Part shown: positions 16,713-25,031 of the stretch, one piece after another
Layout: every line of letters starts with the position of its first letter
How positions within the stretch are numbered: position 1 is the first letter of the stretch
Source: Advenella mimigardefordensis DPN7
GTDB lineage: Bacteria; Pseudomonadota; Gammaproteobacteria; Burkholderiales; Burkholderiaceae_B
Assembly (NCBI RefSeq): GCF_000521505.1
Contig: NZ_CP003915.1
Coordinates: forward strand, 248,001 to 312,000
Reading direction: 5' to 3'
DNA: 64,000 nucleotides
The notes under the pieces: generated by a model
Databases searched by the model: none
Seen by the model: the letters and a program-made list of their open reading frames with translations, nothing else
Told to the model about the DNA's origin: nothing
Position numbers and translations under genes: made by a program

Positions 16713-18503
16713 ATGAAAATCCATAGCCTTTTGGCTGTCTCAGCTGCCGTGATGTTTGCTTGCGCGGCTCAGGCACAAGTGAAAATCGACGACTACAAAC
16801 CCATTTCCAACGAACAGATTTTGAAACCGGCCGACGGCGACTGGCCGAGCTGGCGCCGTACCATTGACAATCAGGGCTACAGCCCCCTGGATCAGGTCAA
16901 TAAAAAGAACGTGAAACAGCTGGATCTGGCCTGGGCCTGGTCTATGCCGGTAGGTGGTCTGCAGGAAACAGCACCGCTGGTTCACGACGGTATCATGTTC
17001 CTGGGCATGAACCGCAGCCACGTGCAGGCGCTGGACGCGACGACAGGCGACCTGATCTGGGAATACACCCAGCCATTGCCGAAATTTACCGGTGGCTATC
17101 ATGATGCACAGGCCAATCGTCAGCGCAACTCGCTGGCACTGTACGAAGACAAGGTTTATCTGACCACACCGGATGCCAAACTGGTTGCGCTTGAAGCGAA
17201 AACCGGCAAGAAGCTGTGGGAAGTTCAGGTCAATGAATGGGAAAAAGGCTATAGCTTTACTGCCGGCCCGCTGGTCGTTGACGGCAAAGTGTTTACCGGC
17301 ACATCTGGCTGCAGTATTACAGGCACAGCAGGTGGTTGCTATATCACGGCACATGATGCGGCAACCGGCAAGGAGTTGTGGCGTCTGAACACCATTGGTG
17401 ACCCGGCGGTAGACGATAGCTGGGGTGGTCTGGCCAAGGAAAACCGCTGGGGCGGCTCTCCCTGGATTACGGGTTCTTATGATCCGAAACGCAAAATGCT
17501 GTTCTGGGGCGTAGGTATGCCGATTCCTTATCCATCCGTTTTGCGCGGCAGCGGCGATGGCGATGCGCTGTACACCAGCTCCACACTGGCGATTGATGCG
17601 GAAACCGGTAAAGTCAAATGGCATTATCAGCATATGCCGAATGACGACTGGGATCTGGACAGCCCGTTTGAACGCGTGCTGGTAGAAAGCCAGATTGCAC
17701 CGTCCAAGGGCGAAGTAGCCTACATGAGCAAGGACGTAGAGCCAGGCAAGAAATATGATGTGATTGCATCTGTTCCCGGTAAATACGGTACCGCCTTTGT
17801 GCTGGATCGTGATACCGGCAAGCTGCTGTGGGCACGTGATACCGTTTATCAAAACGTGATCAAGGGTTTCACCGAAGACGGTAAAGTCATTACCAATACC
17901 GATCTGAAAGCCAAAAGCATTGACGAAACAGTCAAGGTATGTGGCGGCCGTGACCTGGGTAAACTGTGGATGGCATCTGCATACAGCCCGCTGACAAACG
18001 CGCTGTACGTTCCTGTCAGCTCTTCATGCAAGGAGCTCACGCCCAAGCCGATAGAACTGCGCACAGGTGAGTCTGTGGGTGCACAGGCATCTGGTGCAGT
18101 ATCGTTTGCGCCAGGAGAAGATAGCGTGGGTCGCGTTTATGCGGTTGATGTGAAAACCGGTAAATTCCTGTGGGTTCAAAAGCAGAAACCGATTTTCAGC
18201 TCTGGTGTGTTGACAACGGGCGGCGGCCTGGTCTTTACCGGCGACAGCATGCGTGAGTTTGCTGCATATGACCAGAACAACGGCGATAAGCTGTGGTCTA
18301 TCCGTCTGAATACATCCATTGGTGGCTTCCCAATGACATACAGCGTCAATGGCAAGCAGTACATTGCCGTTGTGACAGGCCCGAATGCGCAGACACCGCC
18401 TGCCGCGATTCTGAGCCCGGAACTGAAAAACGTGGTTGACTCCGGTCATTCCGTATTCGTTTTTGCACTGGATGATGTCAAGGCCGGTAACGGCAAGAAG
18501 TAA
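16713..18503 (+). CDS. Soluble periplasmic PQQ-dependent dehydrogenase (methanol/ethanol dehydrogenase family)
   Basis: Quinoprotein of 596 residues with a signal peptide ending AQA. Seven propeller tryptophan-docking repeats are visible (for example ALDATTGDLIW, AHDAATGKELW, AIDAETGKVKW, VLDRDTGKLLW, AVDVKTGKFLW). The catalytic Asp is D314 in NDDWDLD, with a second Asp at +2 (D316). Two usual metal ligands look replaced: the Glu of the SGAE/SGGE motif corresponds to SGCS (198-201) and the Asn of GNP corresponds to Met269 in GVGMP. The adjacent TGTAGGCY is an insertion, and no vicinal Cys pair is present. It oxidises a primary or secondary alcohol in the periplasm by family, passing electrons to cytochrome c. 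PQQ supply is discussed under the receptor at 30837. Confidence 0.9.
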   Translation: MKIHSLLAVSAAVMFACAAQAQVKIDDYKPISNEQILKPADGDWPSWRRTIDNQGYSPLDQVNKKNVKQLDLAWAWSMPVGGLQETAPLVHDGIMFLGMNRSHVQALDATTGDLIWEYTQPLPKFTGGYHDAQANRQRNSLALYEDKVYLTTPDAKLVALEAKTGKKLWEVQVNEWEKGYSFTAGPLVVDGKVFTGTSGCSITGTAGGCYITAHDAATGKELWRLNTIGDPAVDDSWGGLAKENRWGGSPWITGSYDPKRKMLFWGVGMPIPYPSVLRGSGDGDALYTSSTLAIDAETGKVKWHYQHMPNDDWDLDSPFERVLVESQIAPSKGEVAYMSKDVEPGKKYDVIASVPGKYGTAFVLDRDTGKLLWARDTVYQNVIKGFTEDGKVITNTDLKAKSIDETVKVCGGRDLGKLWMASAYSPLTNALYVPVSSSCKELTPKPIELRTGESVGAQASGAVSFAPGEDSVGRVYAVDVKTGKFLWVQKQKPIFSSGVLTTGGGLVFTGDSMREFAAYDQNNGDKLWSIRLNTSIGGFPMTYSVNGKQYIAVVTGPNAQTPPAAILSPELKNVVDSGHSVFVFALDDVKAGNGKK

Positions 18504-18592
18504 GTTGTGAACCAAGCTGCGTGACGGTGTTCAGCCGTCATGCGGGTTCGATTAAGCAGAGGTAAGCAGCGTTTTTCGCTGAATGAAGTTGT

Positions 18593-18630
18593 AAAAAAAG
18601 GATGATCCTGATAAGGACATCCTTTTTTTT
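18593..18630. terminator. Bidirectional rho-independent terminator
   Basis: AAAAAAAGGATG (18593-18604) pairs with CATCCTTTTTTTT (18618-18630) around a 13-nt loop. It gives a T-run on both strands and sits between the convergent PQQ dehydrogenase and argE genes. Confidence 0.8.
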
Positions 18631-18693
18631 GGACTTGATTTATTGGACGCTGTCGCAGCATGTCGCCGTTTTGAATCGGCGACGGCATAACCG

Positions 18694-19857
18694 TCAAAGG
18701 CTTGCGGACAATTTCCTCAGGAAATTTTCGCAGTCGTTCAATTGCGAGAAGTCTACGAATTCATCGGGTTTGTGCGCCTGTTCGATCAGCCCTGGGCCGC
18801 AAACAATGGTGGGGATGCCCAGTTGCTGGAACAGGCCGGCCTCAGTCCCATACGCGACCTTGCGGGTTTCGTGATCCTGGGTGAGTGCCCGTACCAGTTC
18901 GGTAATCGCTGCCTGCTCAGAGGCTTCAAGCGCAGGCGCGCTGGCGTTGGCCGTGATGTCGATGCGTGCATCCGGATATTCTTTTTGCATGCGTGGCAGC
19001 AGCTCGTTATTTACATACTCCTGAATTTTTGCCTGGATTTGTTCGCCGGGCATGCCGGGCAGATTGCGGAACTCGTAGTTGAACTGGCACTCGCCGGGAA
19101 TCGTGTTGACGGCAATGCCGCCCGCGATCTTATTCGTGGTAATGGTGGAGTATGCCACGTCATAGTGATTGTCATAAGGGCCGGTATCACGGTAGTGATC
19201 GGCAAGATCACGGATGTGGCAGATCAGTCGGGCCGCGTGTTCAATCGCATTGCAGCCGAAGGGCGTGAGCGAAGAGTGTGCTGCCTTGCCGTGAACCCGG
19301 CAGGTAAACAGATTAATTCCCTTGTGTGCAACCACAACCCGCATCCCGGTCGGCTCGCCGACGACACAACCATCTATTTTCTGATTGCGTTTTTGCAGTT
19401 CTTTGAGCATGAATGGTGCACCGGCACAACCGACTTCTTCATCATAAGAGAAGGCAAGGTGTATTGGCTTGCTGCGCTTTTGCTGCAGGAATTCCGGCAC
19501 CAGGGCCATTGCAGTTGCAATAAATCCTTTCATGTCGCAGGTGCCGCGACCATAGAAACGATCCTGTGCGGGCGACAGTACAAACGGATCGGTAGCCCAG
19601 TCCTGTCCGTCTACCGGTACGACATCGGTATGGCCCGATAGCGCTACGCCGCCCTGAGTCTGCCCGTCCGAGGCGGGCAGCGTGGCAAACAGATTGGCCT
19701 TGGCTCCCTTGTCATCGGTGGTGAGCCAGCTGTCTACGCCCTGGGCAGACAGTGCGTCGCGAATTGTTTCGATCAAGCCCATGTTGGAGTTGCGACTGGT
19801 TGTGTCCATGCCGACCAGAGTGGCGAGCCATTCTTCTTTGGTGATATTGCTAGTCAT
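18694..19857 (-). CDS. argE: Acetylornithine deacetylase
   Basis: Cytosolic M20-family metallohydrolase, 387 residues, that removes the acetyl group from N-acetylornithine in arginine synthesis. Metal-site motifs are LSGHTDVVPVDGQDW (His, Asp), GRGTCDMKGF (bridging Asp), YDEEVGCAGA (catalytic Glu-Glu) and the final GPGLIEQAHKPDEFV with the C-terminal His. These match ArgE closely rather than DapE. AAGGAC lies upstream of the ATG. It is divergent from an MHS transporter gene; the shared 145-bp gap holds an inverted repeat at 19890-19920. Confidence 0.9.
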   Translation of the reverse strand: MTSNITKEEWLATLVGMDTTSRNSNMGLIETIRDALSAQGVDSWLTTDDKGAKANLFATLPASDGQTQGGVALSGHTDVVPVDGQDWATDPFVLSPAQDRFYGRGTCDMKGFIATAMALVPEFLQQKRSKPIHLAFSYDEEVGCAGAPFMLKELQKRNQKIDGCVVGEPTGMRVVVAHKGINLFTCRVHGKAAHSSLTPFGCNAIEHAARLICHIRDLADHYRDTGPYDNHYDVAYSTITTNKIAGGIAVNTIPGECQFNYEFRNLPGMPGEQIQAKIQEYVNNELLPRMQKEYPDARIDITANASAPALEASEQAAITELVRALTQDHETRKVAYGTEAGLFQQLGIPTIVCGPGLIEQAHKPDEFVDFSQLNDCENFLRKLSASL

Positions 19858-19889
19858 GCGAAATTGTCCTTGATGCGGGCTAAGGTGTA

Positions 19890-19920
19890 TGTAAAAACCA
19901 CAGAATCAGGTGTTTTTACA
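19890..19920. promoter_or_regulatory. Inverted repeat between argE and the transporter gene
   Basis: TGTAAAAAC (19890-19898) and GTTTTTACA (19912-19920) form a perfect 9-bp inverted repeat with 13 bp between arms. It lies in the divergent promoter region and could be an operator; it does not match the ArgR box I know. Confidence 0.5.
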
Positions 19921-20002
19921 CGTTAACCATTCTTGCGTACTTGTGTTGCCTGTCATTACAAAGTATTTTAATTTCTTATTCTAACCGGTAAAGGACATTT
20001 AC

Positions 20003-21301
20003 ATGCAATCGACCAAGGTTTCGGTGCGCAACCTGGCTGCCGCAGTGATCGGCAATGCGCTGGAGTGGTACGACTTTCTGGTCTTCGCCTTCATGACGCC
20101 GATTATCGCCAGGCTCTTCTTTCCTGTGGACCCGTCTGCAGCAAGTGGCGATCTGAACGCTATTCTTATGACCACCGCAATATTTGGCGTGGGCTTTTTC
20201 ATGCGGCCGGTGGGTGGCATCATCCTGGGCATGTATGGAGACAAAAAAGGGCGCAAGGCAGCCTTGGTGCTGGTCACATCGCTGATGGCCGTCTCCATGG
20301 CGATTATCACGTTTTCACCCACCTATCTGACAGCCGGCATGCTGGCGCCGGTCCTGATTCTGATCGCCCGACTTATCCAGGGTTTCTCGGCGGGCGGCGA
20401 ATTCGGCACGGCAACGGCCCTGCTGATTGAAATGGCGCCGCCGGGCAAACGCGGATTCTACGGTTCATGGCAAATGACCGGACAGATGATTGGTCTGTTA
20501 ATTGGTGCCGCAGCCGGCACCCTGATGACGGTGTATTTTACACAGGAAGAAATCGAAGCCTGGGCCTGGCGGATTCCGTTCTTTGTCGGGCTGGTCATCA
20601 TTCCCGTTGCCGTTTATATTCGACAACAGCTGGATGAAACCGAGGTGTTTCGTAACGCCAAAAAGCAGGAGGCCGCAGAAGGTCACCGTATTACAATTGG
20701 CGAACTGCTGGTCAATGCTTGGCGGGAAACCGTTCTGGGTATCGGGCTGGTGGCAGCGGCGACCGTGACCGTGTACATTACCTTCACGTACCTGGTGACG
20801 TTTGCGACAAAGATACTGAAGCTGCCTTTGCAGGAAACATTTGAAGTGCAGATGCTGGGCGCGTTTTGGGTAGTGGTTCTGACCCCGCTGATGGGCATGC
20901 TGGCAGACCGGATTGGTCGCAGCAAACTGCTGATTGGCTCACTGGGTCTTTATTTTGTGATTCTGTTCCCGATCTACTCCTGGCTGACGGCAGAACCGAG
21001 CATCTTCAGGCTGATCGTGGTGCAATTGGCTACCGGCCTGTGCGCAGCGGGTTTCTTTGCTGTTTTCAGTACCGTGATGGCAGTGTTATTCCCAACGCGC
21101 GTACGTTCGCTGGGACTGTCTATTTCCTATAACATCGCGGTGATGCTGATCGGCGGCTTTGCCCAGTTCATCGTGACCTGGCTGATTCAGCAAACCGGCT
21201 CGCCCATGGCGCCAACGTATTATGTGATGTTCGGTGTGGGGCTGGGTCTGGTTGCCGCCATTCTGCTGGGCAAACGTGCGGATAGCGAAGTGACGCACTG
21301 A
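20003..21301 (+). CDS. MFS transporter, metabolite:H+ symporter (MHS) family
   Basis: Inner-membrane secondary transporter of 432 residues with twelve predicted spans. The opening GNALEWYDFLVFAFMTPIIARLFFP and the loop GDKKGRKAAL, with RLIQGFSAGGEFGTA in span 4, are hallmarks of the MHS family, which carries citrate, tricarballylate, alpha-ketoglutarate, proline/betaine or shikimate with protons. It looks closest to the citrate-type members by overall style, but the substrate is not determinable here. AAGGAC precedes the ATG. It stands alone, divergent from argE. Confidence 0.9.
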   Translation: MQSTKVSVRNLAAAVIGNALEWYDFLVFAFMTPIIARLFFPVDPSAASGDLNAILMTTAIFGVGFFMRPVGGIILGMYGDKKGRKAALVLVTSLMAVSMAIITFSPTYLTAGMLAPVLILIARLIQGFSAGGEFGTATALLIEMAPPGKRGFYGSWQMTGQMIGLLIGAAAGTLMTVYFTQEEIEAWAWRIPFFVGLVIIPVAVYIRQQLDETEVFRNAKKQEAAEGHRITIGELLVNAWRETVLGIGLVAAATVTVYITFTYLVTFATKILKLPLQETFEVQMLGAFWVVVLTPLMGMLADRIGRSKLLIGSLGLYFVILFPIYSWLTAEPSIFRLIVVQLATGLCAAGFFAVFSTVMAVLFPTRVRSLGLSISYNIAVMLIGGFAQFIVTWLIQQTGSPMAPTYYVMFGVGLGLVAAILLGKRADSEVTH

Positions 21302-21338
21302 TTGCCCTTGCTGGTTTGTTGCTGATAAGGCAGCAGCG

Positions 21339-21374
21339 AAGGTCATATGGCGATTGTCATGTGGCCTTTGCTTT
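21339..21374 (+). terminator. Probable terminator after the MHS transporter gene
   Basis: AAGGTCATATG (21339-21349) pairs with CATGTGGCCTT (21358-21368), with G-U and A-C imperfections, 8-nt loop, followed shortly by CTTTTTC. It separates the convergent transporter and OsmC genes. Confidence 0.45.
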
Positions 21375-21449
21375 TTCAAAAAGGGCTTTCAGAAAGCGGG
21401 GCGTGTTAACGCAGTGGTTTCTGGGGATTGCTTGCGCAGACCTGCGTGA

Positions 21450-21923
21450 TTACGTTGTCGCGAGCCGGATATCCGGTTCAACTTCTATCGGAAAGTTAAC
21501 CGAACTGGCTATAAAGCACTTTTTGTGGGCCTCGTGATGCAGTTGACGGGCCTTGTCGATATCCTGCTCCCGGCTAATGGTAATGGCCGGCCGCAGCAGT
21601 ACTTTGCTGAAGGCACCGCCATTGGCGTGGCTCACCATGACGCCATGGGCGTGATCGATATAGCTCATCACCTCAATGCCGGCATCCGAACATAAATGCA
21701 GATACCACAGCTTATGGCAGGCCGATAGCGAAGCCACCAGAAGGTCTTCGGGATTCCAGCGTTGCGCATCGCCGGCAAAGGCGGCATCCGACGAGCCGGC
21801 GATGTCGGGTTTGCCGCTGACACGGATGATGTGGTCGCGGTCATAGCTTTTATAGTCTCGCGTGCCGGCACCGCGATTGCCGGTCCACTCAACCGTAACG
21901 TCGTAGTTATGAGTCACTGCCAA
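21450..21923 (-). CDS. OsmC/Ohr-family protein
   Basis: Cytosolic protein of 157 residues in the OsmC family, whose better-known members reduce organic hydroperoxides through two cysteines. The first Cys is in LSACHKLWYLHLC and the second region in AHKKCFIASSVNFP, both in the expected places; an extra Cys follows the first. The start is a TTG at 21921-21923 with AGGAG 6 nt upstream; a GTG two codons further in is the alternative. It appears to be a stand-alone stress gene; peroxide substrate and regulation are not visible. Confidence 0.87.
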   Translation of the reverse strand: MAVTHNYDVTVEWTGNRGAGTRDYKSYDRDHIIRVSGKPDIAGSSDAAFAGDAQRWNPEDLLVASLSACHKLWYLHLCSDAGIEVMSYIDHAHGVMVSHANGGAFSKVLLRPAITISREQDIDKARQLHHEAHKKCFIASSVNFPIEVEPDIRLATT

Positions 21924-22399
21924 GGTCTGCTCCTGATGGAATCATGATAAAGCGGCGGTATGGGCGATGACGGTGCCATATTCCGTTGCACGCGCATCAT
22001 CCTTTCAGATGAAAAATAATAACGTAAGTCCTTTCTGTCAGGTGATTCACAGGCGAAACAGGTTTACGGCGATTTGTATTTTTGTGTAAATGAGGTCTTG
22101 ATGTGGACAGCGGGCTCATGCGATATTCCTTTTATTTCGCGGATCGACGGCCATTGCCGCGCCATTGCAGCTTGCCACGCATGAAGGCGTGCTGTCCCTG
22201 TTGACTGCGATCATTACCTTTGGCCCCCCTGGACGTTGCGCTTTCGGAGCGGGTGCTGGAAATATTCCTGCCGGCCAATGCCGGTTCTGCAGCGATCCTG
22301 CAGAGCTTGGGCACACCAGCGGAGCAGATGGTTTGACCTGAATATAGGTTGAGGTTTTACACTGCAATCGTCATTTATTCTTTTATCCGGAGTGTTTTG
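21924..22399. other. Intergenic region without a supported gene
   Basis: Divergent gap of 476 nt between the OsmC gene and the N-acetyltransferase gene. Only short frames exist. The best is a basic 60-residue frame on the minus strand (22132-22314, ending MRGKLQWRGNGRRSAK), which lacks a convincing ribosome site and which I cannot assign. Promoters for both neighbours must lie here but none stands out. Confidence 0.5.
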
Positions 22400-23293
22400 A
22401 TGAAGACCCCGCCCACAGATTACAAAGTCGATCTGAACGCGTATTTTGCCAAACTCGGTTATACAGGATCCAGGGACCCCTCACTGGAGACGCTTGCGGC
22501 ACTGCAGTTGCTGCATCAGAAGACGATCTCATTTGAAAATCTGGATCCCTTTCTGAATCGACCTGTGGCGATCGATCTGCCCAGTCTTGAGCACAAACTG
22601 ATATTCAGCGAGCGTGGCGGGTACTGCTACGAACAGAATTTGCTGTTTGCTCATGTCTTGCACCGCCTGGGTTTTACTGTGTCGAATCTGCTCGCACGCG
22701 TACTTTGGGGAGCAGACGATAACGCCATTACGCCTCGCTCTCATATGTTGCTGCATGTTCGGCTGGAGCACCGTCCTTATATTGTTGATGTGGGGTTTGG
22801 CGGCAATTGCATTCCGGCGCCCATGGTGATGAACCGGGAAACGGTACAGCAAACCAGCCATGGAGCGTATCGCTGTCTGCTGATTGATGGTGAATACTGG
22901 CTGCAGGTGTATACCGGCTCGGTCTGGCGCAATATGTATCGATTTGATCTGACCCGACAGCAGCCGGTAGACTATATCGCGCCCAACTATTACACCGCTA
23001 CGCATGACGATTCTCATTTTCGGCATTCGGTTGTGGCGGCAAGGATTTTTCAGAATGGCCGACATACCTTGCGCAACCAGTTGCTGACCACGCGTTACGA
23101 AGATGGACAAACGGATCAGACTATTCTGCAAAGTGCAGAAGCCGCCCAGGCCGCCTTACATGACGTGTTTGGTATTCGTGTTCCGGATAGGGCGGCGTTC
23201 GCGGACAAATGGCAACGCTTAGCCCGGGGGTGGGAAATGGGCGCCCGGCCCGCTGTCAGAGAGCCGGTCCAGGTGGTTGCGCAAGGGGCATGA
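22400..23293 (+). CDS. Arylamine N-acetyltransferase
   Basis: Acetyl-CoA-dependent enzyme of 297 residues that acetylates arylamines and hydrazines by a ping-pong mechanism. The catalytic triad is visible as Cys76 (RGGYCYEQN), His115 (RSHMLLHV) and Asp130 (VDVGFGG). I chose the ATG at 22400, with CGGAG upstream; an in-frame ATG at 22349 lacks one. The C-terminal tail (about the last 25 residues) overlaps the 3' end of soxR on the opposite strand by 75 bp. Confidence 0.92.
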   Translation: MKTPPTDYKVDLNAYFAKLGYTGSRDPSLETLAALQLLHQKTISFENLDPFLNRPVAIDLPSLEHKLIFSERGGYCYEQNLLFAHVLHRLGFTVSNLLARVLWGADDNAITPRSHMLLHVRLEHRPYIVDVGFGGNCIPAPMVMNRETVQQTSHGAYRCLLIDGEYWLQVYTGSVWRNMYRFDLTRQQPVDYIAPNYYTATHDDSHFRHSVVAARIFQNGRHTLRNQLLTTRYEDGQTDQTILQSAEAAQAALHDVFGIRVPDRAAFADKWQRLARGWEMGARPAVREPVQVVAQGA

Positions 23294-23680
23294 AGCAATG
23301 GACAGGCAGCCGCATCCAATGCATTCGGTCAGATGATCGCGCAAGCAGCTTAGCGTTCGGATGCGGTTGTTCAGATCGTCATGCCAGATCCGGGACAGAC
23401 GTTCCCAGTCTGCTGCGCTTGGGGTTCGGCCACTGGGCAAGGTAGCAAATGCTTCGGCAATGTCTGTTAATGGGATCCCTACCCGCTGCGCCACTTTGAT
23501 AATGGCGACTCTGCGCAGCACTTCGCGCTTATAGCGACGCTGGTTGCCACTGTTTCTGATGCTGGAAATTAAGCCCTTGCGCTCATAAAAGTGCAGTGCA
23601 GATACGGCCACACCGCTGCGTTGAGCTATCTCGCCAACCGACAGCAGTTTTCCATGTTCCTCGGGTTTGATCTCCGGCAT
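23219..23680 (-). CDS. soxR: Redox-sensing transcriptional regulator SoxR
   Basis: MerR-family regulator of 153 residues. The N-terminal winged helix carries [27 protein letters not shown], followed by the coiled dimer helix and the [2Fe-2S] ligands Cys120, Cys123, Cys125 and Cys131 (C-x2-C-x-C-x5-C), diagnostic of SoxR. Oxidation of the cluster by redox-cycling compounds or nitric oxide activates target promoters. No soxS gene is present here, as usual outside enteric bacteria. The final 25 codons overlap the acetyltransferase gene on the other strand. Two palindromes lie just upstream of its start (23698-23725). Confidence 0.94.
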   Translation of the reverse strand: MPEIKPEEHGKLLSVGEIAQRSGVAVSALHFYERKGLISSIRNSGNQRRYKREVLRRVAIIKVAQRVGIPLTDIAEAFATLPSGRTPSAADWERLSRIWHDDLNNRIRTLSCLRDHLTECIGCGCLSIASCPLRNHLDRLSDSGPGAHFPPPG

Positions 23681-23697
23681 GAACCCTTCCCCTGTGC

Positions 23698-23725
23698 CTG
23701 AACTTAAGTTCAGATATTATATCTG
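23698..23725. promoter_or_regulatory. Palindromic operator candidate upstream of soxR
   Basis: CTGAACTTAAGTTCAG (23698-23713) is a perfect 16-bp palindrome; it overlaps CAGATATTATATCTG (23711-23725), also palindromic. Read on the minus strand a TATAAT hexamer (23716-23721) lies within the second. The first has the size and A/T-rich centre of a SoxR box but a different sequence from the enteric one. SoxR autoregulation is the natural guess. Confidence 0.5.
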
Positions 23726-23889
23726 TGATCGTTCGGTAGGTGATTACATCTGCAATTCCCCTGTGGTTAGCAGGGTCTATATATGAGCAAAATATGATGC
23801 ACATCAAGAAACGACCTTAATACCGCTGGCGGCGATCTGTGGTGTGCCGCACAATAGCAGTTGTAATCAAGAGAAGAGTTAAGAAAGAT

Positions 23890-24912
23890 ATGAGCGATCC
23901 GGTGATCAGGCAATTTGCGCAACTCATCAGCAATATGGCAATTGAAAATGTGCCGATTGCGGCCACAGAACAGATTCGCTGGCGCGTACTCAATGCATTT
24001 GCAACCATGCTGTCTACGGATATTAACCAGGCGCAGCGGGAAACTGTGCTGCAAGCCGTCGCTATCGGCAACAACGGAAACCATGCCGGCAATAGCGTGT
24101 CGGGTATGGCCAATGCAAGACAAGCGTTGCCGAAGCCGTCGGCGTTATTAGCCTTGCTTTATGGCGCCACGCTTGATGTTGCACAGCCTGATGCAGATAG
24201 GGCATCTGCGGTGCGGGCCGTTGATGCGGCCATCATTCCTGCTGCGTGGGCGCTTGTTCAGGCTCGTCAGGGGAGCGGACATTTGTTCATGAGCGCGCTG
24301 GCCGCCGGTTATAGCGCAACAGCGATACTGACCGGGCTGTGTGGCACGGATCAAAGCCGTGCCTGGCAGGCCGCAGCGGATAACGGAGCGGTTGGTGCAG
24401 CAGCGGCGGCAGCCAGAGCCAACCAGCTGGCTGCCAGCGTTACCCTGGACGCAATGGGATTGGCTGCTGCGCAGGCCGCGCAACTGGCAGAAAACGCCGC
24501 GCTACTGGGTCAGGCCGGTGCGTACGATGCTGTCGGCGGTGTGGATCAGGGCCAGTGTGATCTTCCCGGCCCCGGTCGGGCCGCCACGGATGGCGTGCTC
24601 TCGGCCCAGATGGCGGCGCTGGGCGGGCATTGTTTGCCCGTCACGATTGATCAACTGCAACAGGCCATGGGCTCGTTGAATCTGAACCGGGCATTATCTG
24701 AAGCCTGGACTGCACTAGCACTTCATCAGCCCATTGCCTGTGATCAGGCCGCTCGGAGTTTTCGGCAGCGGGTTGCGCCTGTCATTGGCGCTGACGAGAC
24801 CGAAACGATTATTCAGCTGATGCTGCGCCTGGAACATACTGCATCAGGTGAGTTGGCTGCTTGTATGGATGAGTGCATTGGCTTTCGTCTGAATTCGCAA
24901 GCGGGGTCATAG
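23890..24912 (+). CDS. Diverged MmgE/PrpD-family-like protein
   Basis: Protein of 340 residues (start chosen at MSDPVIRQF). The N-terminal helical layout, RWRVLNAFATMLS, ALLALLYGATLDV and the IIPAAWALVQARQGSGHLFMSALAAGYSATA stretch resemble MmgE/PrpD proteins such as 2-methylcitrate dehydratase. It is about 110 residues shorter than usual, and the region where family members have the D-D-T-H active-site pattern reads DVAQPDADRASAVRAVD, so catalytic residues seem lost. It is very rich in Ala and Gln. It is divergent from soxR across the palindrome region. It may be a relic or a repurposed protein; the family call is moderate. Confidence 0.6.
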   Translation: MSDPVIRQFAQLISNMAIENVPIAATEQIRWRVLNAFATMLSTDINQAQRETVLQAVAIGNNGNHAGNSVSGMANARQALPKPSALLALLYGATLDVAQPDADRASAVRAVDAAIIPAAWALVQARQGSGHLFMSALAAGYSATAILTGLCGTDQSRAWQAAADNGAVGAAAAAARANQLAASVTLDAMGLAAAQAAQLAENAALLGQAGAYDAVGGVDQGQCDLPGPGRAATDGVLSAQMAALGGHCLPVTIDQLQQAMGSLNLNRALSEAWTALALHQPIACDQAARSFRQRVAPVIGADETETIIQLMLRLEHTASGELAACMDECIGFRLNSQAGS

Positions 24913-24934
24913 GCATGACTATCGTGATATACTG

Positions 24935-24955
24935 AACGTATACGTTTCGTATAAT
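24935..24955 (+). promoter_or_regulatory. Promoter with operator palindrome of the ParD-like/map operon
   Basis: Perfect 12-bp palindrome AACGTATACGTT (24935-24946) lies just upstream of a consensus -10 TATAAT (24950-24955), i.e. in the spacer of the promoter. A protein bound there would block RNA polymerase, the arrangement typical of autoregulated toxin-antitoxin operons. The -35 element is weak (around 24925-24932). Confidence 0.6.
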
Positions 24956-25031
24956 ATCTTCAATGGAATGATGTTGTGCGCTGGCGTGGCCTTGTTGCCG
25001 CGCCATTTTTTTTACCAAAACCGGACAAATA

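Noticed and set aside
16740-17852. Long minus-strand frame of 370 codons inside the PQQ dehydrogenase gene
   Set aside because: Antisense shadow; the plus strand encodes repeated quinoprotein motifs throughout.
16713-18503. Firm call of a lanthanide-dependent alcohol dehydrogenase from the D-x-D motif
   Set aside because: Other expected metal ligands (Glu, Asn) appear replaced, so the single motif is not enough.
22116-22367. Small basic frames on the minus strand in the OsmC/acetyltransferase gap
   Set aside because: No ribosome site, no known family, and composition compatible with chance; kept only as a remark on the gap.
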